The position numbers were made by a program, and so were the translations under genes. Positions 35,188-44,607 of a stretch of DNA of 64,000 nt are shown here, piece by piece. The notes beneath the pieces are model-generated. The model had not been told where the DNA came from, made no database searches, and was given only the letters and a program-made list of their open reading frames with translations. Numbering within the stretch: position 1 is the stretch's first letter; each line of letters opens with the position of its first letter. The stretch is from DASUSH01 sp963785155 (GTDB taxonomy: Bacteria > Actinomycetota > Thermoleophilia > Solirubrobacterales > 70-9): positions 213,274 to 277,273 of the forward strand of contig CAWAUB010000014.1 in assembly GCA_963785155.1 (NCBI GenBank), given 5' to 3'.

Positions 35188-36447
35188 GTGCCCACGCTCG
35201 CACGGCCACCGCTTCGCCGTGACACGGATCTCGGGCTGATCTCCGGGACGCTCGCCGGCGTCGCGCGCCGGATCGGCGTCGACGTGGTGATCGTGCGGGT
35301 GGCGTTCGCCTGCCTCGCGCTTCTCACCGGCGGCCTTGCCCTCGTCGTCTACCTCATCGCGTGGGCGGCGCTGCCCGCCGACGGTGAGATGCAGACCCCG
35401 TTGATCCGCCGGGTTGCGTTCCACGGCGCGCGGGGCGACTGGCGCATCGCCCTGGGGCTGGGCCTCCTGACCCTCTCGGCCCTCCTCGCCTTCCGCGAGC
35501 TCGGGATCTGGTGGAGCGACGCGATCGCCTGGCCCCTTGCGCTCGCGGCCTTTGGCGCGGCGCTCCTGTGGCGGCGATCCCGCGCGGACTCCGCCGAGCC
35601 GAGGACCGCGAAGCCGCGCGCAGCCGCAGCGCCGGTCGCGGGTGAGGCGGCGCCCGGTGACCGCTTCGGCGACCTCTACCGAGGGGTGTTCGGTGTCCTG
35701 CTCGTGCTCGGCGCGGCCCTCCTGTTCCTCTCCCTGAACGACATCTTCGGTGGGATCCGCGACGCGGCCCTGACGACCGTCGTGATCGTCGTCGCGGCAG
35801 CGTTGATTCTCGCGCCCTTCCTATGGCGCCTGGGACGCAACCTCGCGAGCGAGCGGGCCGAGCGCATCCGTTCGCAGGAGCGGGCGGAGGTTGCGGCGCA
35901 TCTGCACGACTCCGTCCTGCAAACCCTCGCCCTCGTGCAGAAGCGGGCAGGCGATCCCCGCGAGGTCGCAACCCTTGCCCGGCGGCAGGAACGCGAGCTT
36001 CGCTCTTGGCTGAGCGGCGATCGGGCGAGGGATGCGAGCGCGAGCCTGGCGTCGGCCGTCGAGAGCGCCGCCGCGGAGGTCGAGGACGCCCACGGGGTGC
36101 CGGTGGACGTCGTGCTCGTCGGCGACGCGCCGATCTCCAATCGCTCTGAAGCTCTGGTCGCCGCGACTCGAGAGGCCATCGTGAACGCGGCGAAGTTCGC
36201 CCCAGACGCCGGCACGATTGCGGTCTACGGCGAGGTTGGCGATGGGAAGGCCCAGGTGTTCGTCCGCGATCGGGGCGGGGGGTTCGACCCAGCCGCAATT
36301 CCCGCAGACCGGCGAGGAGTGCGCGAGTCGATCGAAGGCCGCATGGAGCGGCACGGCGGCGAAGCGCGGATCCGCTCTGCGCCAGGTGAGGGCACCGAGG
36401 TCGAGCTGACGATCTCGCTCGACGAGGACGGCGGAGGGCCGGCATGA
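35188..36447 (+). CDS. PspC-histidine kinase fusion (NarL-family sensor)
   Basis: A 419-residue sensor kinase starting at GTG. An N-terminal PspC domain (GLISGTLAGVARRIGVDVV, with YLIAWAALPADGE) leads into several membrane helices, a HisKA_3 dimerisation box with the phospho-acceptor His in AAHLHDSVLQTL, and an HATPase with REAIVNAAKFAPDAG, VRDRGGGFDP and SAPGEGTEVEL. It overlaps the response-regulator gene by 4 bp, forming one two-component pair. Membrane stress is the inferred signal. Confidence 0.92.
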   Translation: MPTLARPPLRRDTDLGLISGTLAGVARRIGVDVVIVRVAFACLALLTGGLALVVYLIAWAALPADGEMQTPLIRRVAFHGARGDWRIALGLGLLTLSALLAFRELGIWWSDAIAWPLALAAFGAALLWRRSRADSAEPRTAKPRAAAAPVAGEAAPGDRFGDLYRGVFGVLLVLGAALLFLSLNDIFGGIRDAALTTVVIVVAAALILAPFLWRLGRNLASERAERIRSQERAEVAAHLHDSVLQTLALVQKRAGDPREVATLARRQERELRSWLSGDRARDASASLASAVESAAAEVEDAHGVPVDVVLVGDAPISNRSEALVAATREAIVNAAKFAPDAGTIAVYGEVGDGKAQVFVRDRGGGFDPAAIPADRRGVRESIEGRMERHGGEARIRSAPGEGTEVELTISLDEDGGGPA

Positions 36448-37091
36448 GCACGCAGCCGACCGTCGTCATCGTCGACGACCACGAGATCTTCCGCTCCGGC
36501 GTTCGGGCTGAGCTCGAGGGGCTCGTCGACGTGCGCGGTGAGGCCGGCGGAGTCGAGGAAGCCGTCCGGCTGATCGAGGCCGAGCGCCCCGACGTGGTCC
36601 TCCTCGACGTCCACATGCCCGGCGGCGGGGGCGCCGAGGTGATCCGGCTTGCCGCTGAATCCTGCCCGGGCCAGCAGTACCTCGCCCTCTCCGTCTCGGA
36701 TGATCCCGAGGACGTGATCGCGATCGTCCGCGCCGGCGCCCGCGGCTACGTGACGAAGACGATCAGCGGGACCGAGCTCGCCGATGCCATCCGCCGGGTC
36801 GACGAGGGGGATGCGGTCTTCTCACCGCGGCTTGCGGGCTTCGTCCTCGACGCGTTCGCAGGTCAGATTCCCGAGGGCGAGGCCGACCCCGAGCTCGATC
36901 TGCTCAGCGTCCGAGAACGCGAAGTTCTGCGCCTGATCGCGCGGGGCTACCTCTACAAGGAGGTGGCGCTCGAGCTGTCGATCTCCGTGAAGACGGTCGA
37001 GGCGCACGTCAGCGCCGTGCTGCGAAAGCTCCAGCTGTCGAATCGGCACGAGCTGAGCCGGTGGGCGGTCGAGCGAAGGTTGATCGACTAG
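36444..37091 (+). CDS. NarL/LuxR-type response regulator
   Basis: A 215-residue regulator. The receiver has the acidic pair in VIVDDHEIF, phospho-acceptor Asp in VVLLDVHMPGG and conserved Lys in YVTKTISG. The DNA-binding half shows LSVREREVLRLIARGYLYKE and VKTVEAHVSAVLRKL. The final 83 bases overlap, on the opposite strand, the tail of the aminotransferase-Ddl gene. Confidence 0.93.
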   Translation: MSTQPTVVIVDDHEIFRSGVRAELEGLVDVRGEAGGVEEAVRLIEAERPDVVLLDVHMPGGGGAEVIRLAAESCPGQQYLALSVSDDPEDVIAIVRAGARGYVTKTISGTELADAIRRVDEGDAVFSPRLAGFVLDAFAGQIPEGEADPELDLLSVREREVLRLIARGYLYKEVALELSISVKTVEAHVSAVLRKLQLSNRHELSRWAVERRLID

Positions 37092-39438
37092 CGGCTGACG
37101 CCGCCACGCGGGAACCGGCCAGCTCGAGGATCCTGGCCACCAGGTCCTCGAAGCTCAGGCCGCCGGCCTCGGCGGCCATCGGCAGCAGGCTGGTGTCCGT
37201 GAGCCCGGGGATCGCGTTCACCTCGAGGACCTGCGGTCCGTCCTCGCCGAGCATCAGGTCGACCCGCGCGAAGGCGCGCAATCCGAGCGCGTGCCAGGTC
37301 TCGCGTGCGGCGCGATCGACGGCGCCCGCCTCCGCGGACGTCAACGGCGCCGGGCAGGTGAACTCGGTGCGGCCGATCTGGTAGCGGGCCTCGTAGTCGT
37401 AGCGATCCTCCTCGCGCGGGATCGCCTCGACCACGGGCAGCGGGTCCCCGTCGATCAGAGAGATGGCGAGCTCCCGGCCGGCGACGTGCCGCTCGAGCAG
37501 CACCCTGTCGTCGTAGCTGAACGCGCCCACCAGGGCCTCGGGTATCTGCGAGGCCTCGGCGGCGAAGCGGACGCCGAGGGCGGAGCCCTGCCCGACCGGC
37601 TTGATCACGAGCGGGAAGCCGAGCCGGCCCTCGATCTCGGTCAGGGCATCTCCGGCGCCGAGGTCGCGGAACGCGGTCTGGTTGAAGGCGACCCAGTCGG
37701 GAGTCGGGACGCCGGCGGCGCGGAGCGAGTGCTTGGCGAGCGATTTGTCCATGCAGCGAACGCATGCGGCCACGCCTGGGCCGGTGTAGGGGATGTCGAG
37801 GATCTCGAGCAGCTCCTGCGCGGTCCCGTCCTCGCCGTCGGGCCCGTGCAGGGCGATGAAGGCGACGTCGGGGCGGTCCTCCCGGAGGCGGCGCACCAGA
37901 TCGGCTCCCACATCGAGGGAGGTGACGTCGTGGCCCAGCGAGGACAGCGCGTCCTCGACCCGCGCGCCCGACCGAAGCGAGACCTGCCGCTCGAGCGACC
38001 GCCCGCCCTTGAGGACCGCGACCTTCACGTCGCTCGCGGTCGACGCAGGGGTAGGACGTGCCGCCGTCCCCTCAGGTCCGGCCGCCTCCGGAGCGCGGAG
38101 TCGCAGGAGGCGGACGGGGTTGGTCGTGAGGGTCTCGTACAGCCCGACCTGTTCGGCGATCACCTCGCCGATCCGCCGGATCCCCTCGCGGATCTCGTCC
38201 TCGGACACGCCCGAGAAGTTGAGCCGCATCGAGCTGCGGCCGCGGCGCTCGTCGGTGAAGGCAGCGACGCCGGGGACGAAGGCGACGTTCTGGCGCAGCG
38301 CCTTCGCCAGCAGGTCGCCGGTGTCGATGTAGTCGGGGAGGGTCGCCCAGACGAACAGGCCGCCGTCGGGATGGGTCCACGAGGCCTGATCCGGGAAGTG
38401 GTTCTGGAGCTCCGCGAGCATCGTGTCGCGGCGAACGCGGTAGATCGCGGTGACGTCGTCGACGTATTCCCGCCAGCGCCCCTCCTTGAAGTACTCGCGG
38501 ACGAAGTACTGGGTCAGGGTCGAGGTGCAGAGGTCGGAGGCCTGTTTGCCGAGCACGATCTTCTCCATCACCGGCGGCGGCGCGCAGAGCCAGCCGAGTC
38601 GAATGCCGGGGGAGAGGATCTTCGAGAAGGTGCCGATGTAGAGGACGTAGTCGCCGCCGTCGAGCTGGTAGAGCGGGGCCTCCGGCTCACCCTCGTAGCG
38701 GAGCAGGCCGTACGGGTTGTCCTCGACGACGAGGACCTCCCGCTCGCGCGCGATCTCGACCAGCCGACGGCGCCGCTCGGCCGAGAGGGTCACGCCCGCC
38801 GGGTTCTGGAACGTCGGCACGGAGTAGATGAACTTCGGCCGCCGGCCCGCGGCGGCGAGCCGGTCGAGCAGCTCCTCCAGCTCGTCGATGCGCATGCCCT
38901 CGTCGTCGGTCGTGACCTGATGGACGTCGGCCTCGTACGAGCAGAAGACCGGGACCGCCCCCGGATACGTGGGCGCCTCGCAGATCACCGGGTCGCCGGG
39001 ATCGATCAGCGTCTTCGCGATCAGGTCGATCGCCTGCTGGCCGCCGGTGGTGACGATGATGTCCTCGGGCTCCGGCCGCATTCCCTCGGCGGCCATCACC
39101 TCGCGGATGCACTCCTTCGTCTCCTCGAAGCCCTCGGTCGGCCCGTACTGGAGCGCCTCCGCGGCGGACTCCTGCGCGATCCGCGTCATCTGGGCGGCGA
39201 AGCTCGCCGCCGGGAAGGTGGAGGTGTCGGGCAATCCTCCGGCCAGCGAGATCACCTCGGGCCGCGAGGTGATCGCCATCAGGTCGCGCATCGCCGACGA
39301 GCGCATGACCCGCGTCCGCGCCGCGAACAGGTCGGCGTAGCGCTCCAGGTCACGGGCGCGCGAGTGCGCGCGCCTGTGCGGCGACGGGATCGGCCCCGAG
39401 CCTGCGGGCTCAGGCGCGCTTTCGTGCGACTCGGCCAT
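37009..39438 (-). CDS. PLP aminotransferase fused to D-Ala-D-Ala ligase
   Basis: One uninterrupted frame of 809 codons from ATG 39438. Residues about 1-435 are a class I/II aminotransferase: SLAGGLPDTSTFP, VTTGGQQAIDLIAKTL, VVEDNPYG (PLP Asp240) and GTFSKILSPGIRLGW (PLP Lys273). A linker of about 35 residues rich in Ala, Pro and Glu follows, then a complete Ddl ligase from about residue 471: VAVLKGGRSLERQVSLRSG, LHGPDGEDG, KPVGQGSALGV, YDYEARY (D-Ala-type Tyr) and LEVNAIPGLTDTSLLP. An internal GTG at 38028 could let the ligase be made alone. The last ~35 residues read antisense through the regulator's HTH and are probably not functional. Confidence 0.85.
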   Translation of the reverse strand: MAESHESAPEPAGSGPIPSPHRRAHSRARDLERYADLFAARTRVMRSSAMRDLMAITSRPEVISLAGGLPDTSTFPAASFAAQMTRIAQESAAEALQYGPTEGFEETKECIREVMAAEGMRPEPEDIIVTTGGQQAIDLIAKTLIDPGDPVICEAPTYPGAVPVFCSYEADVHQVTTDDEGMRIDELEELLDRLAAAGRRPKFIYSVPTFQNPAGVTLSAERRRRLVEIAREREVLVVEDNPYGLLRYEGEPEAPLYQLDGGDYVLYIGTFSKILSPGIRLGWLCAPPPVMEKIVLGKQASDLCTSTLTQYFVREYFKEGRWREYVDDVTAIYRVRRDTMLAELQNHFPDQASWTHPDGGLFVWATLPDYIDTGDLLAKALRQNVAFVPGVAAFTDERRGRSSMRLNFSGVSEDEIREGIRRIGEVIAEQVGLYETLTTNPVRLLRLRAPEAAGPEGTAARPTPASTASDVKVAVLKGGRSLERQVSLRSGARVEDALSSLGHDVTSLDVGADLVRRLREDRPDVAFIALHGPDGEDGTAQELLEILDIPYTGPGVAACVRCMDKSLAKHSLRAAGVPTPDWVAFNQTAFRDLGAGDALTEIEGRLGFPLVIKPVGQGSALGVRFAAEASQIPEALVGAFSYDDRVLLERHVAGRELAISLIDGDPLPVVEAIPREEDRYDYEARYQIGRTEFTCPAPLTSAEAGAVDRAARETWHALGLRAFARVDLMLGEDGPQVLEVNAIPGLTDTSLLPMAAEAGGLSFEDLVARILELAGSRVAASAASRSTFARPPTGSARADSTAGAFAARR

Positions 39439-39523
39439 GAGGGCAGTTTGGCGCAAGGCGCGACGAACCGCGCTCGCTAGATTGCGGCGGGCGGCGATCC
39501 TCGCCGTGGAGCCGGACACGCCA

Positions 39524-40111
39524 ATGGACCTCTTTCTCGCGATCTGCCAGGGCCTCGGCCTCGCGCTTGCCGCCGGGATCGGCGGTGTGCTCGCGGTCCT
39601 GCTGATGGCGGTCCTGGCCCACGTCGAGGTGGGCTGGAACCTCGACGGGACCGACTTCGACTGGTTCGCCAGCGAGTGGTTCATCCCGATCCTCTTCGTC
39701 ATCAACGTGGCCGTGTTCCTGACCGCCCGGGGCAGCGCCATCTCCGCCGAGGCCCGGCGGGGCGTCCTGATCGGCCTTGCGGCGGTGTTCGGAGCGATCG
39801 TCTTCGGAGCGTCCCTGGCGGAGGAGACCTCCACCTGGTGGCCCGGCCTTGCCGGCGCCGGGGTGGGCGCCGTCTCGGCGGGCGTCACCAACTCGGTTCT
39901 CGAAGGCGCCGCTGCCCGTAGCGAGGAGTCGGCAGGGACCTTGCAGCTGATCGCCGCAGGCACCGGCCTGGTCCTCGTCCTCGTCGCCCTCTTCCTCCCG
40001 CCGGCCTCGATTCTTGTCGCGATCGGCGTCGTCGTGCTGGCCTCCGGCCGACGACGTCGGGCCGACGAGAAGTACGAGGGCCTGCGGTCACTGCTCATGC
40101 ATGAGACGTGA
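39524..40111 (+). CDS. DUF4126-like integral membrane protein
   Basis: About 195 residues from ATG 39524. The opening MDLFLAICQGLGLALAAGI and the GTDFDWFASEWFIPIL segment resemble DUF4126 membrane proteins common in this lineage, followed by four or five hydrophobic helices and a basic C-terminus. Function unknown. It overlaps the next gene by 4 bp and is divergent from the fusion gene. Confidence 0.65.
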   Translation: MDLFLAICQGLGLALAAGIGGVLAVLLMAVLAHVEVGWNLDGTDFDWFASEWFIPILFVINVAVFLTARGSAISAEARRGVLIGLAAVFGAIVFGASLAEETSTWWPGLAGAGVGAVSAGVTNSVLEGAAARSEESAGTLQLIAAGTGLVLVLVALFLPPASILVAIGVVVLASGRRRRADEKYEGLRSLLMHET

Positions 40112-41580
40112 GCCGCAAGCTCGTCCTCGCCGTAATCGACTCGCTGCACCCGGAGAACCTCGATCGGGCGATCGCCTCCGGGAGCGCGCCGACCCTTGCC
40201 GCCCTGGTCGAGCGCGGAGAGCTGATCGACGATTGCGTCTCATCGTTTCCGTCGGTGACCCCGGTCTGCACCTCGGAGATCACAACCGGCGTCGGGCCGG
40301 ATCGCCACCGGATCCCGGGGATGAACTGGTACGACCGGACCGAGGGTCGCTACGTCGAATACGGCTCCTCGTTCGACGCCACGCGCGCCTTCGGCGTCTT
40401 TCGCAGCCTCTACGACACGGTCTACAACCTGAACATGTCCCACCTCTCACATGAGGTGGAGACGGTCTTCGAGCGCCTCGGCGACGCCGGACTGCGCACA
40501 GCCTGCACGCCGTTCCTGATCTACCGCGGCCGCACGCGCCACGAGCTCGGCCTTGACGGCCTGCTTCGTGGTGTCGCCGTCGCCGCCGGGTTCACCCACG
40601 CGGTCTGGGGGCCGGACGAGCTCTTCTACGGCGAGCTCTACGCGAGTCGCCGGGTTCCGTGCAAGCCGACCCTCGCCCGGCCCGGCACCCGCGACGAATA
40701 CTCGGCCTGCGTCGGCCGTGAGCTCGTCGCCGGCGACCTCTACGACTTCCTCCTCTTCGGCCTTCCCGACCACGACTACCACTCCCACAAGCTCGGCCCC
40801 GGCCAGGCGCTCGACTCGATCGCCGAGGCCGATGCCGCCCTCGGCTCGCTGATCGAGACGGGCGGCGGACTCGATGCCTTCCTCGAGGAGAACGCGATGA
40901 TCGTGATCTCCGATCACGCCCAGACCGAGGTCACCGAGGGGCTTCCGTTGACCGAGATCCTCGCCGGCGAATGGCGCGTCCTACAGCCCAACAGCGAGAC
41001 CGGCGAGGTGGCCGAGATCGCGGTCGGCCCCACCGCTCGCGCCGCCGGCGTCTGGATTCTGCTCGAGGGCCGCCGCCGGGAGCGTGCCCATGAGCGGATC
41101 CGCCGCCGCCTGCTCGACACCGAGGGCATCGACATCGTCGCCTGGATGGACGGTGATGAGGCCGTGATCGCAAAGGGGAACAGCGAGCTCCGCTTCCAGC
41201 CCGGTTCCGCGGAGACGGATCTGCGGGGCGAGGGCTGGGACGTCGACGGGGACCGGTCCGTGCTCGACCTCGCAGGCCGCGATGGCCGAGTCACCTCCGA
41301 TCGCTATCCGGACGGCCTCGGCCGCCTCTGGCGCGCGCTCCGCAACCCGCACGCCGCCGACCTGATCGCCTCTCTCGAGGAGGGCTGGGAATGCGTCGAT
41401 TGGGGTGGCGGCGGCCACATCCCCGGCGGCAGTCACGGCTCCCTGCTCGTCGGCGACTCGCTCTGTCCCATGCTCCTGGTCGGCTGGCCCGACGGCGTCG
41501 CCGAGCGGCGGGAGCAGTGGACGCTCCGCGACGTCGCGCCCCTGGTCGCCGAGCATTTCGGCCTCGAGGAAGCGGCCTGA
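40108..41580 (+). CDS. Alkaline phosphatase superfamily phosphodiesterase
   Basis: A 490-residue enzyme of the type I phosphodiesterase/nucleotide pyrophosphatase group. Metal and nucleophile regions are AVIDSLHPEN near the start, SSFPSVTPVCTSEITTG with the catalytic Thr/Ser, LPDHDYHSHKLGP and IVISDHAQTEV. No signal peptide is seen, so it is probably cytoplasmic. It overlaps its neighbours on both sides. Natural substrate unknown; placement before gtrA and a polytopic protein hints at lipid-linked sugar metabolism. Confidence 0.8.
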   Translation: MSRKLVLAVIDSLHPENLDRAIASGSAPTLAALVERGELIDDCVSSFPSVTPVCTSEITTGVGPDRHRIPGMNWYDRTEGRYVEYGSSFDATRAFGVFRSLYDTVYNLNMSHLSHEVETVFERLGDAGLRTACTPFLIYRGRTRHELGLDGLLRGVAVAAGFTHAVWGPDELFYGELYASRRVPCKPTLARPGTRDEYSACVGRELVAGDLYDFLLFGLPDHDYHSHKLGPGQALDSIAEADAALGSLIETGGGLDAFLEENAMIVISDHAQTEVTEGLPLTEILAGEWRVLQPNSETGEVAEIAVGPTARAAGVWILLEGRRRERAHERIRRRLLDTEGIDIVAWMDGDEAVIAKGNSELRFQPGSAETDLRGEGWDVDGDRSVLDLAGRDGRVTSDRYPDGLGRLWRALRNPHAADLIASLEEGWECVDWGGGGHIPGGSHGSLLVGDSLCPMLLVGWPDGVAERREQWTLRDVAPLVAEHFGLEEAA

Positions 41581-42032
41581 TGCGGTCCAGCGTCGAGACC
41601 GCCGCCGACTGGACCTGGGCCCTCGCCCGCCGGATCCACCTGGGCACCCGCAAGCCGGCGAACTGGCTGCAGCTGTTCAAGTTCGGGCTGGTCGGCGTGT
41701 CGGGCTACGCGGTCAACCTCCTGGTCTTCGCCCTGCTCGCCGAGGCGTTCGGCGTCCACCACATCCCGGCCGCGATCGGTGCGTTCTGCGTTGCGGTGAC
41801 CAACAACTTCTGGTGGAACCGGCACTGGACCTTCCGCGCCGGCGCCGGCCACGCCGGCTTCCAGGCCGCTCGCTTTCTCACGGTCAGCCTGCTTGCCCTC
41901 GGCGTCAACCTGATCGTCCTCGAGCTCCTGATCTCCTCGGCGGGCATGGCGGAGGTCCCGGCCCAGGCGATCGCCGTCGCCGTCTCGATGCCGGTCAACT
42001 TCGTGGGCAACAAGCTGTGGACCTTCGGTTGA
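41580..42032 (+). CDS. GtrA-family membrane protein
   Basis: A 150-residue protein with four membrane helices and the GtrA marks FKFGLVGVSGYAVNLLVF, TNNFWWNRHWTFR and VNFVGNKLWTF. GtrA proteins act in translocation of lipid-linked sugars used for surface glycan decoration. Its start shares one base with the previous stop. Confidence 0.9.
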   Translation: MRSSVETAADWTWALARRIHLGTRKPANWLQLFKFGLVGVSGYAVNLLVFALLAEAFGVHHIPAAIGAFCVAVTNNFWWNRHWTFRAGAGHAGFQAARFLTVSLLALGVNLIVLELLISSAGMAEVPAQAIAVAVSMPVNFVGNKLWTFG

Positions 42033-43715
42033 TCCGACTCGTCCGAGCGCTGCTGGGGTGCCTCGCCGTCGCGGCGCTCCTCGCTGCCCCGGCGTTCGGC
42101 CAGAGCGCCGGCTCGACCGGCGGGACCCCGGAGACCAGCCCGGAGGACCAGCTCGAGCTGTCGAGCGAGGAGGCGATCGCGATCGCCGAGAAGGACCCGG
42201 AGGTCCGCGCCGCCGATAGCCGGCTGGGGACGCTCGAGCGCGTCGCCCAGGCGAAGCCGCCGGACACCTGGCAGGTCGGCTTCAAGAAGGGTGACGACGA
42301 GGTCGTGCAGATCCTGGTCGACGACCCGACGGCGAAGATTCGCGAGTCCTGGACCGGGCACCAGGTCGAGTGGCAGATGGCGCGGGGATACGAGGGCTCT
42401 TTCGGCGGGGTGTTCAACGCCCCCTGGGTCTGGCTGCCCCTCTGCGCGATCTTCCTCCTCGGCCTTCTGGACTTCCGCCGGCTGCGCCGGATCGCCCACC
42501 TCGACCTGATCGTGCTGCTCGGCTTCGGCCTCTCGCACATCTTCTTCAACCGCGGCGACATCGGGGTCTCGGTGCCACTCGTCTATCCGGTCCTCGCCTA
42601 CCTGCTCGCGCGGATGATGTGGATCGGCTTCCGCGGTCGCGGCGAGGGGCTCAATCCGTCGGCGCCGGCGCTCTGGCTGATCGGCGGCGCCATCTTCCTG
42701 CTCGCCTTCCGGCTGGTCATCAACGTCGTCGACTCGGGCGTGATCGACGTCGGCTACGCGGGTGTGATCGGCGCCGACCTGCTGGCGCACGGCGACCCGA
42801 TCTACGGCGACGGGGTCTTCCCGGACGAGAACCGCTTCGGGGACACCTACGGGTTCTTCAACTACGTCGCCTACCTGCCGTTCGAGCTGAGCCTGCCCTG
42901 GAGCGGCTCGTGGGACCAGCTTCCCGCGGCGCACGGCGCCGCGATCTTCTTCGACCTGGCAACCGCCGGCGCGCTCTACGTCCTCGGCCTCCGGCTGCAG
43001 CGGCGGCCAGAAGCTCGGTGGCGTCCTCCTCTTCGCCTGGGCGGCCTTCCCCTACACGGCGTACACGCTCGCGTCGAACTCCAACGATTCGCTCGTCGCC
43101 GCCCTGATCGCGTGGTCCCTCGTCGTCATCACCTCGCCTGTGGGCCGCGGCCTTTTCCTCGCCGCGGCCGCCTCGGTCAAGTTTGCGCCGCTCGCGCTTG
43201 CGCCCCTCTACACGGCTGGTGACCGCGGCCTGCTCAGCCGCTCCGAGGGGGGAGGGTGGCTACGCGAACGCCGCAGCTCGATCATCTTCGTCTGCACGCT
43301 GGTGATCGCGACCGCCGTCCTCCTCATCCACCCGGCGATCGACCCCGGCCTCGCGACCTTCTACGAGCGCACGATCGCAAGCCAGATCGACCGCACCTCG
43401 CCGTTCAGCATCTGGGGCCAGGCCGACATCGACTTCGTCCATGCCGCGGTCGAGATCTTCGCCCTGCTCCTGGCCATCACGGTCGCCTTCGTGCCGCGCA
43501 CGCGCAGCTTCGCCCAGATGGCCGCCCTGGCCGGCGCGGTCCTGATCGCCGTCCAGCTGATCGCCGATCACTGGTTCTACCTCTACATCGTCTGGTTCTT
43601 CCCCGCGGTGATCGCGGCACTGGCGACGCTGGGCCTGGACAGGGATAACCTCGGCGAGCAAGTCGAGCAAGGAGGGTGGGGTGGGAGCCAGGATCCGGGA
43701 GCACCTGCGGCGTAA
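42029..43715 (+). CDS. Large polytopic membrane protein (glycosyltransferase-like), one frameshift near 43005
   Basis: Begins at TTG 42029 overlapping the gtrA stop. A signal-like N-terminus and a soluble region of about 100 residues are followed by about ten membrane helices; the motif VGYAGVIGADLLAHGDPIYG resembles GT-C or DUF2029-type mannosyltransferases. Near 43001-43010 the frame shifts: dropping one base joins LRLQ to KLGGVLLFAWAAFPYTAYTL and continues to the TAA at 43713-43715, giving about 560 residues. A glycosyltransferase role is suggested by fold-like features and by the gtrA neighbour; it is not proven. Confidence 0.72.
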
Positions 43716-43783
43716 CGTCGTCGGCTACGTCTTCTTCGCGCTCAGTCTCTCAGCCTTCGACCGGCACCAGCACCTGCTCGATC

Positions 43784-44530
43784 TCAGGTCGCCAGTCCGT
43801 CCTCGCCCACCTCGACCGCAGCGCCCATCACCCAGACGTCCTCGGTCGCGGTCTCGAACCGGACCGGCATCTGTGTGCGGAAGGCCTCGAGCACCTGTTC
43901 GCGATTGGCGCCGATCACGCCGGCGCGGGAGCCGGTCATGCCGACGTCGGAGACGTAGGCGGTCCCGCCGGGAAGCACCCGGGCGTCGGCGGTCGGCACG
44001 TGCGTGTGCGTGCCCCACACGGCCGCGACGCGGCCGTCGAGGTGCCAGCCCATCGCCACCTTCTCGCTCGTCAGCTCCGCGTGGAAGTCGACGGCGAAGA
44101 CATCGGCATCGCCGCTCAGGCGTTCGAGCAGAGCGTCCGCCTCGTCGAATGGCGACCGCGCGGCGTCCAGGTAAACGGTTCCGGAGAGGTTGATCACGCA
44201 GACCCGCCGTCCGGCCGCCTCGACGATCGTGTGGCCGCGACCCGGGTTCGAGGTCCGGTAGTTCGAGGGCCTGATCACCCGGTCCGTTGAGTCGAGGTAG
44301 GGGTAGACGTCCCGGTGCCGGTAGGTGTGGTTCCCCAGCGTGATCACGTCGACGCCGGCGTCGAAGATCTTGCGCGCGGTCTTCTCCGTGATCCCGAGCC
44401 CGCCGGCCGAGTTCTCCCCGTTCGCGATGACCAGGTCGGGCCGGTGGCGTTCGCGTAGGTCGGGCATCGCCGCTGCCAGGCCGTCGCGGCCCGGCCGGCC
44501 GACGATGTCGCCGATGAAGAGAAGCCGCAC
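43784..44530 (-). CDS. YmdB-family metallophosphoesterase (2',3'-cyclic nucleotide phosphodiesterase-like)
   Basis: A 248-residue metallophosphoesterase. It opens LLFIGDIVGRPGRDG with metal-binding Asp and Gly residues, then NGENSAGGLGITE, TLGNHTYRHRDV, DFHAELTSEKVAMGW and WGTHTHVPTAD, the complete set for YmdB. YmdB hydrolyses 2',3'-cyclic nucleotides and affects mRNA decay and sporulation in Bacillus. The gene is convergent with the membrane-protein gene ending at 43715. Confidence 0.92.
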   Translation of the reverse strand: MRLLFIGDIVGRPGRDGLAAAMPDLRERHRPDLVIANGENSAGGLGITEKTARKIFDAGVDVITLGNHTYRHRDVYPYLDSTDRVIRPSNYRTSNPGRGHTIVEAAGRRVCVINLSGTVYLDAARSPFDEADALLERLSGDADVFAVDFHAELTSEKVAMGWHLDGRVAAVWGTHTHVPTADARVLPGGTAYVSDVGMTGSRAGVIGANREQVLEAFRTQMPVRFETATEDVWVMGAAVEVGEDGLAT

Positions 44531-44539
44531 TCGGCCAAC

Positions 44540-44562
44540 CTAAAGGGGTCAGACCCCTTTAG
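44540..44562. repeat. Palindrome with GGGGTCAGACCCC core
   Basis: Eleven bases on each side of a central A mirror one another perfectly, starting CTAAAGGGGTC and ending GACCCCTTTAG. It shares the GGGGTCNGACCCC core with 14713-14725. It lies in the divergent intergenic gap next to the ABC transporter promoter. Confidence 0.75.
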
Positions 44563-44570
44563 GTGCAAAG

Positions 44571-44598
44571 TTGTCACACGTTGAGCGCCGGGTACGGT
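44571..44598 (+). promoter_or_regulatory. Likely sigma-70 promoter of ABC transporter operon, leaderless
   Basis: TTGTCA (44571-44576) and TACGGT (44593-44598) are 16 bases apart. The expected transcription start falls within a few bases of the GTG at 44608, implying a leaderless or near-leaderless mRNA. The palindrome ends nine bases upstream of the -35. Confidence 0.5.
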
Positions 44599-44607
44599 TC
44601 CCCGCCC

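Noticed and set aside
39439..40149. Upstream extension of the aminotransferase-Ddl frame to 1046 codons
   Set aside because: The extension is antisense to the DUF4126-like gene and has low-complexity Arg/Ala/Thr sequence; ATG 39438 is the sensible start.
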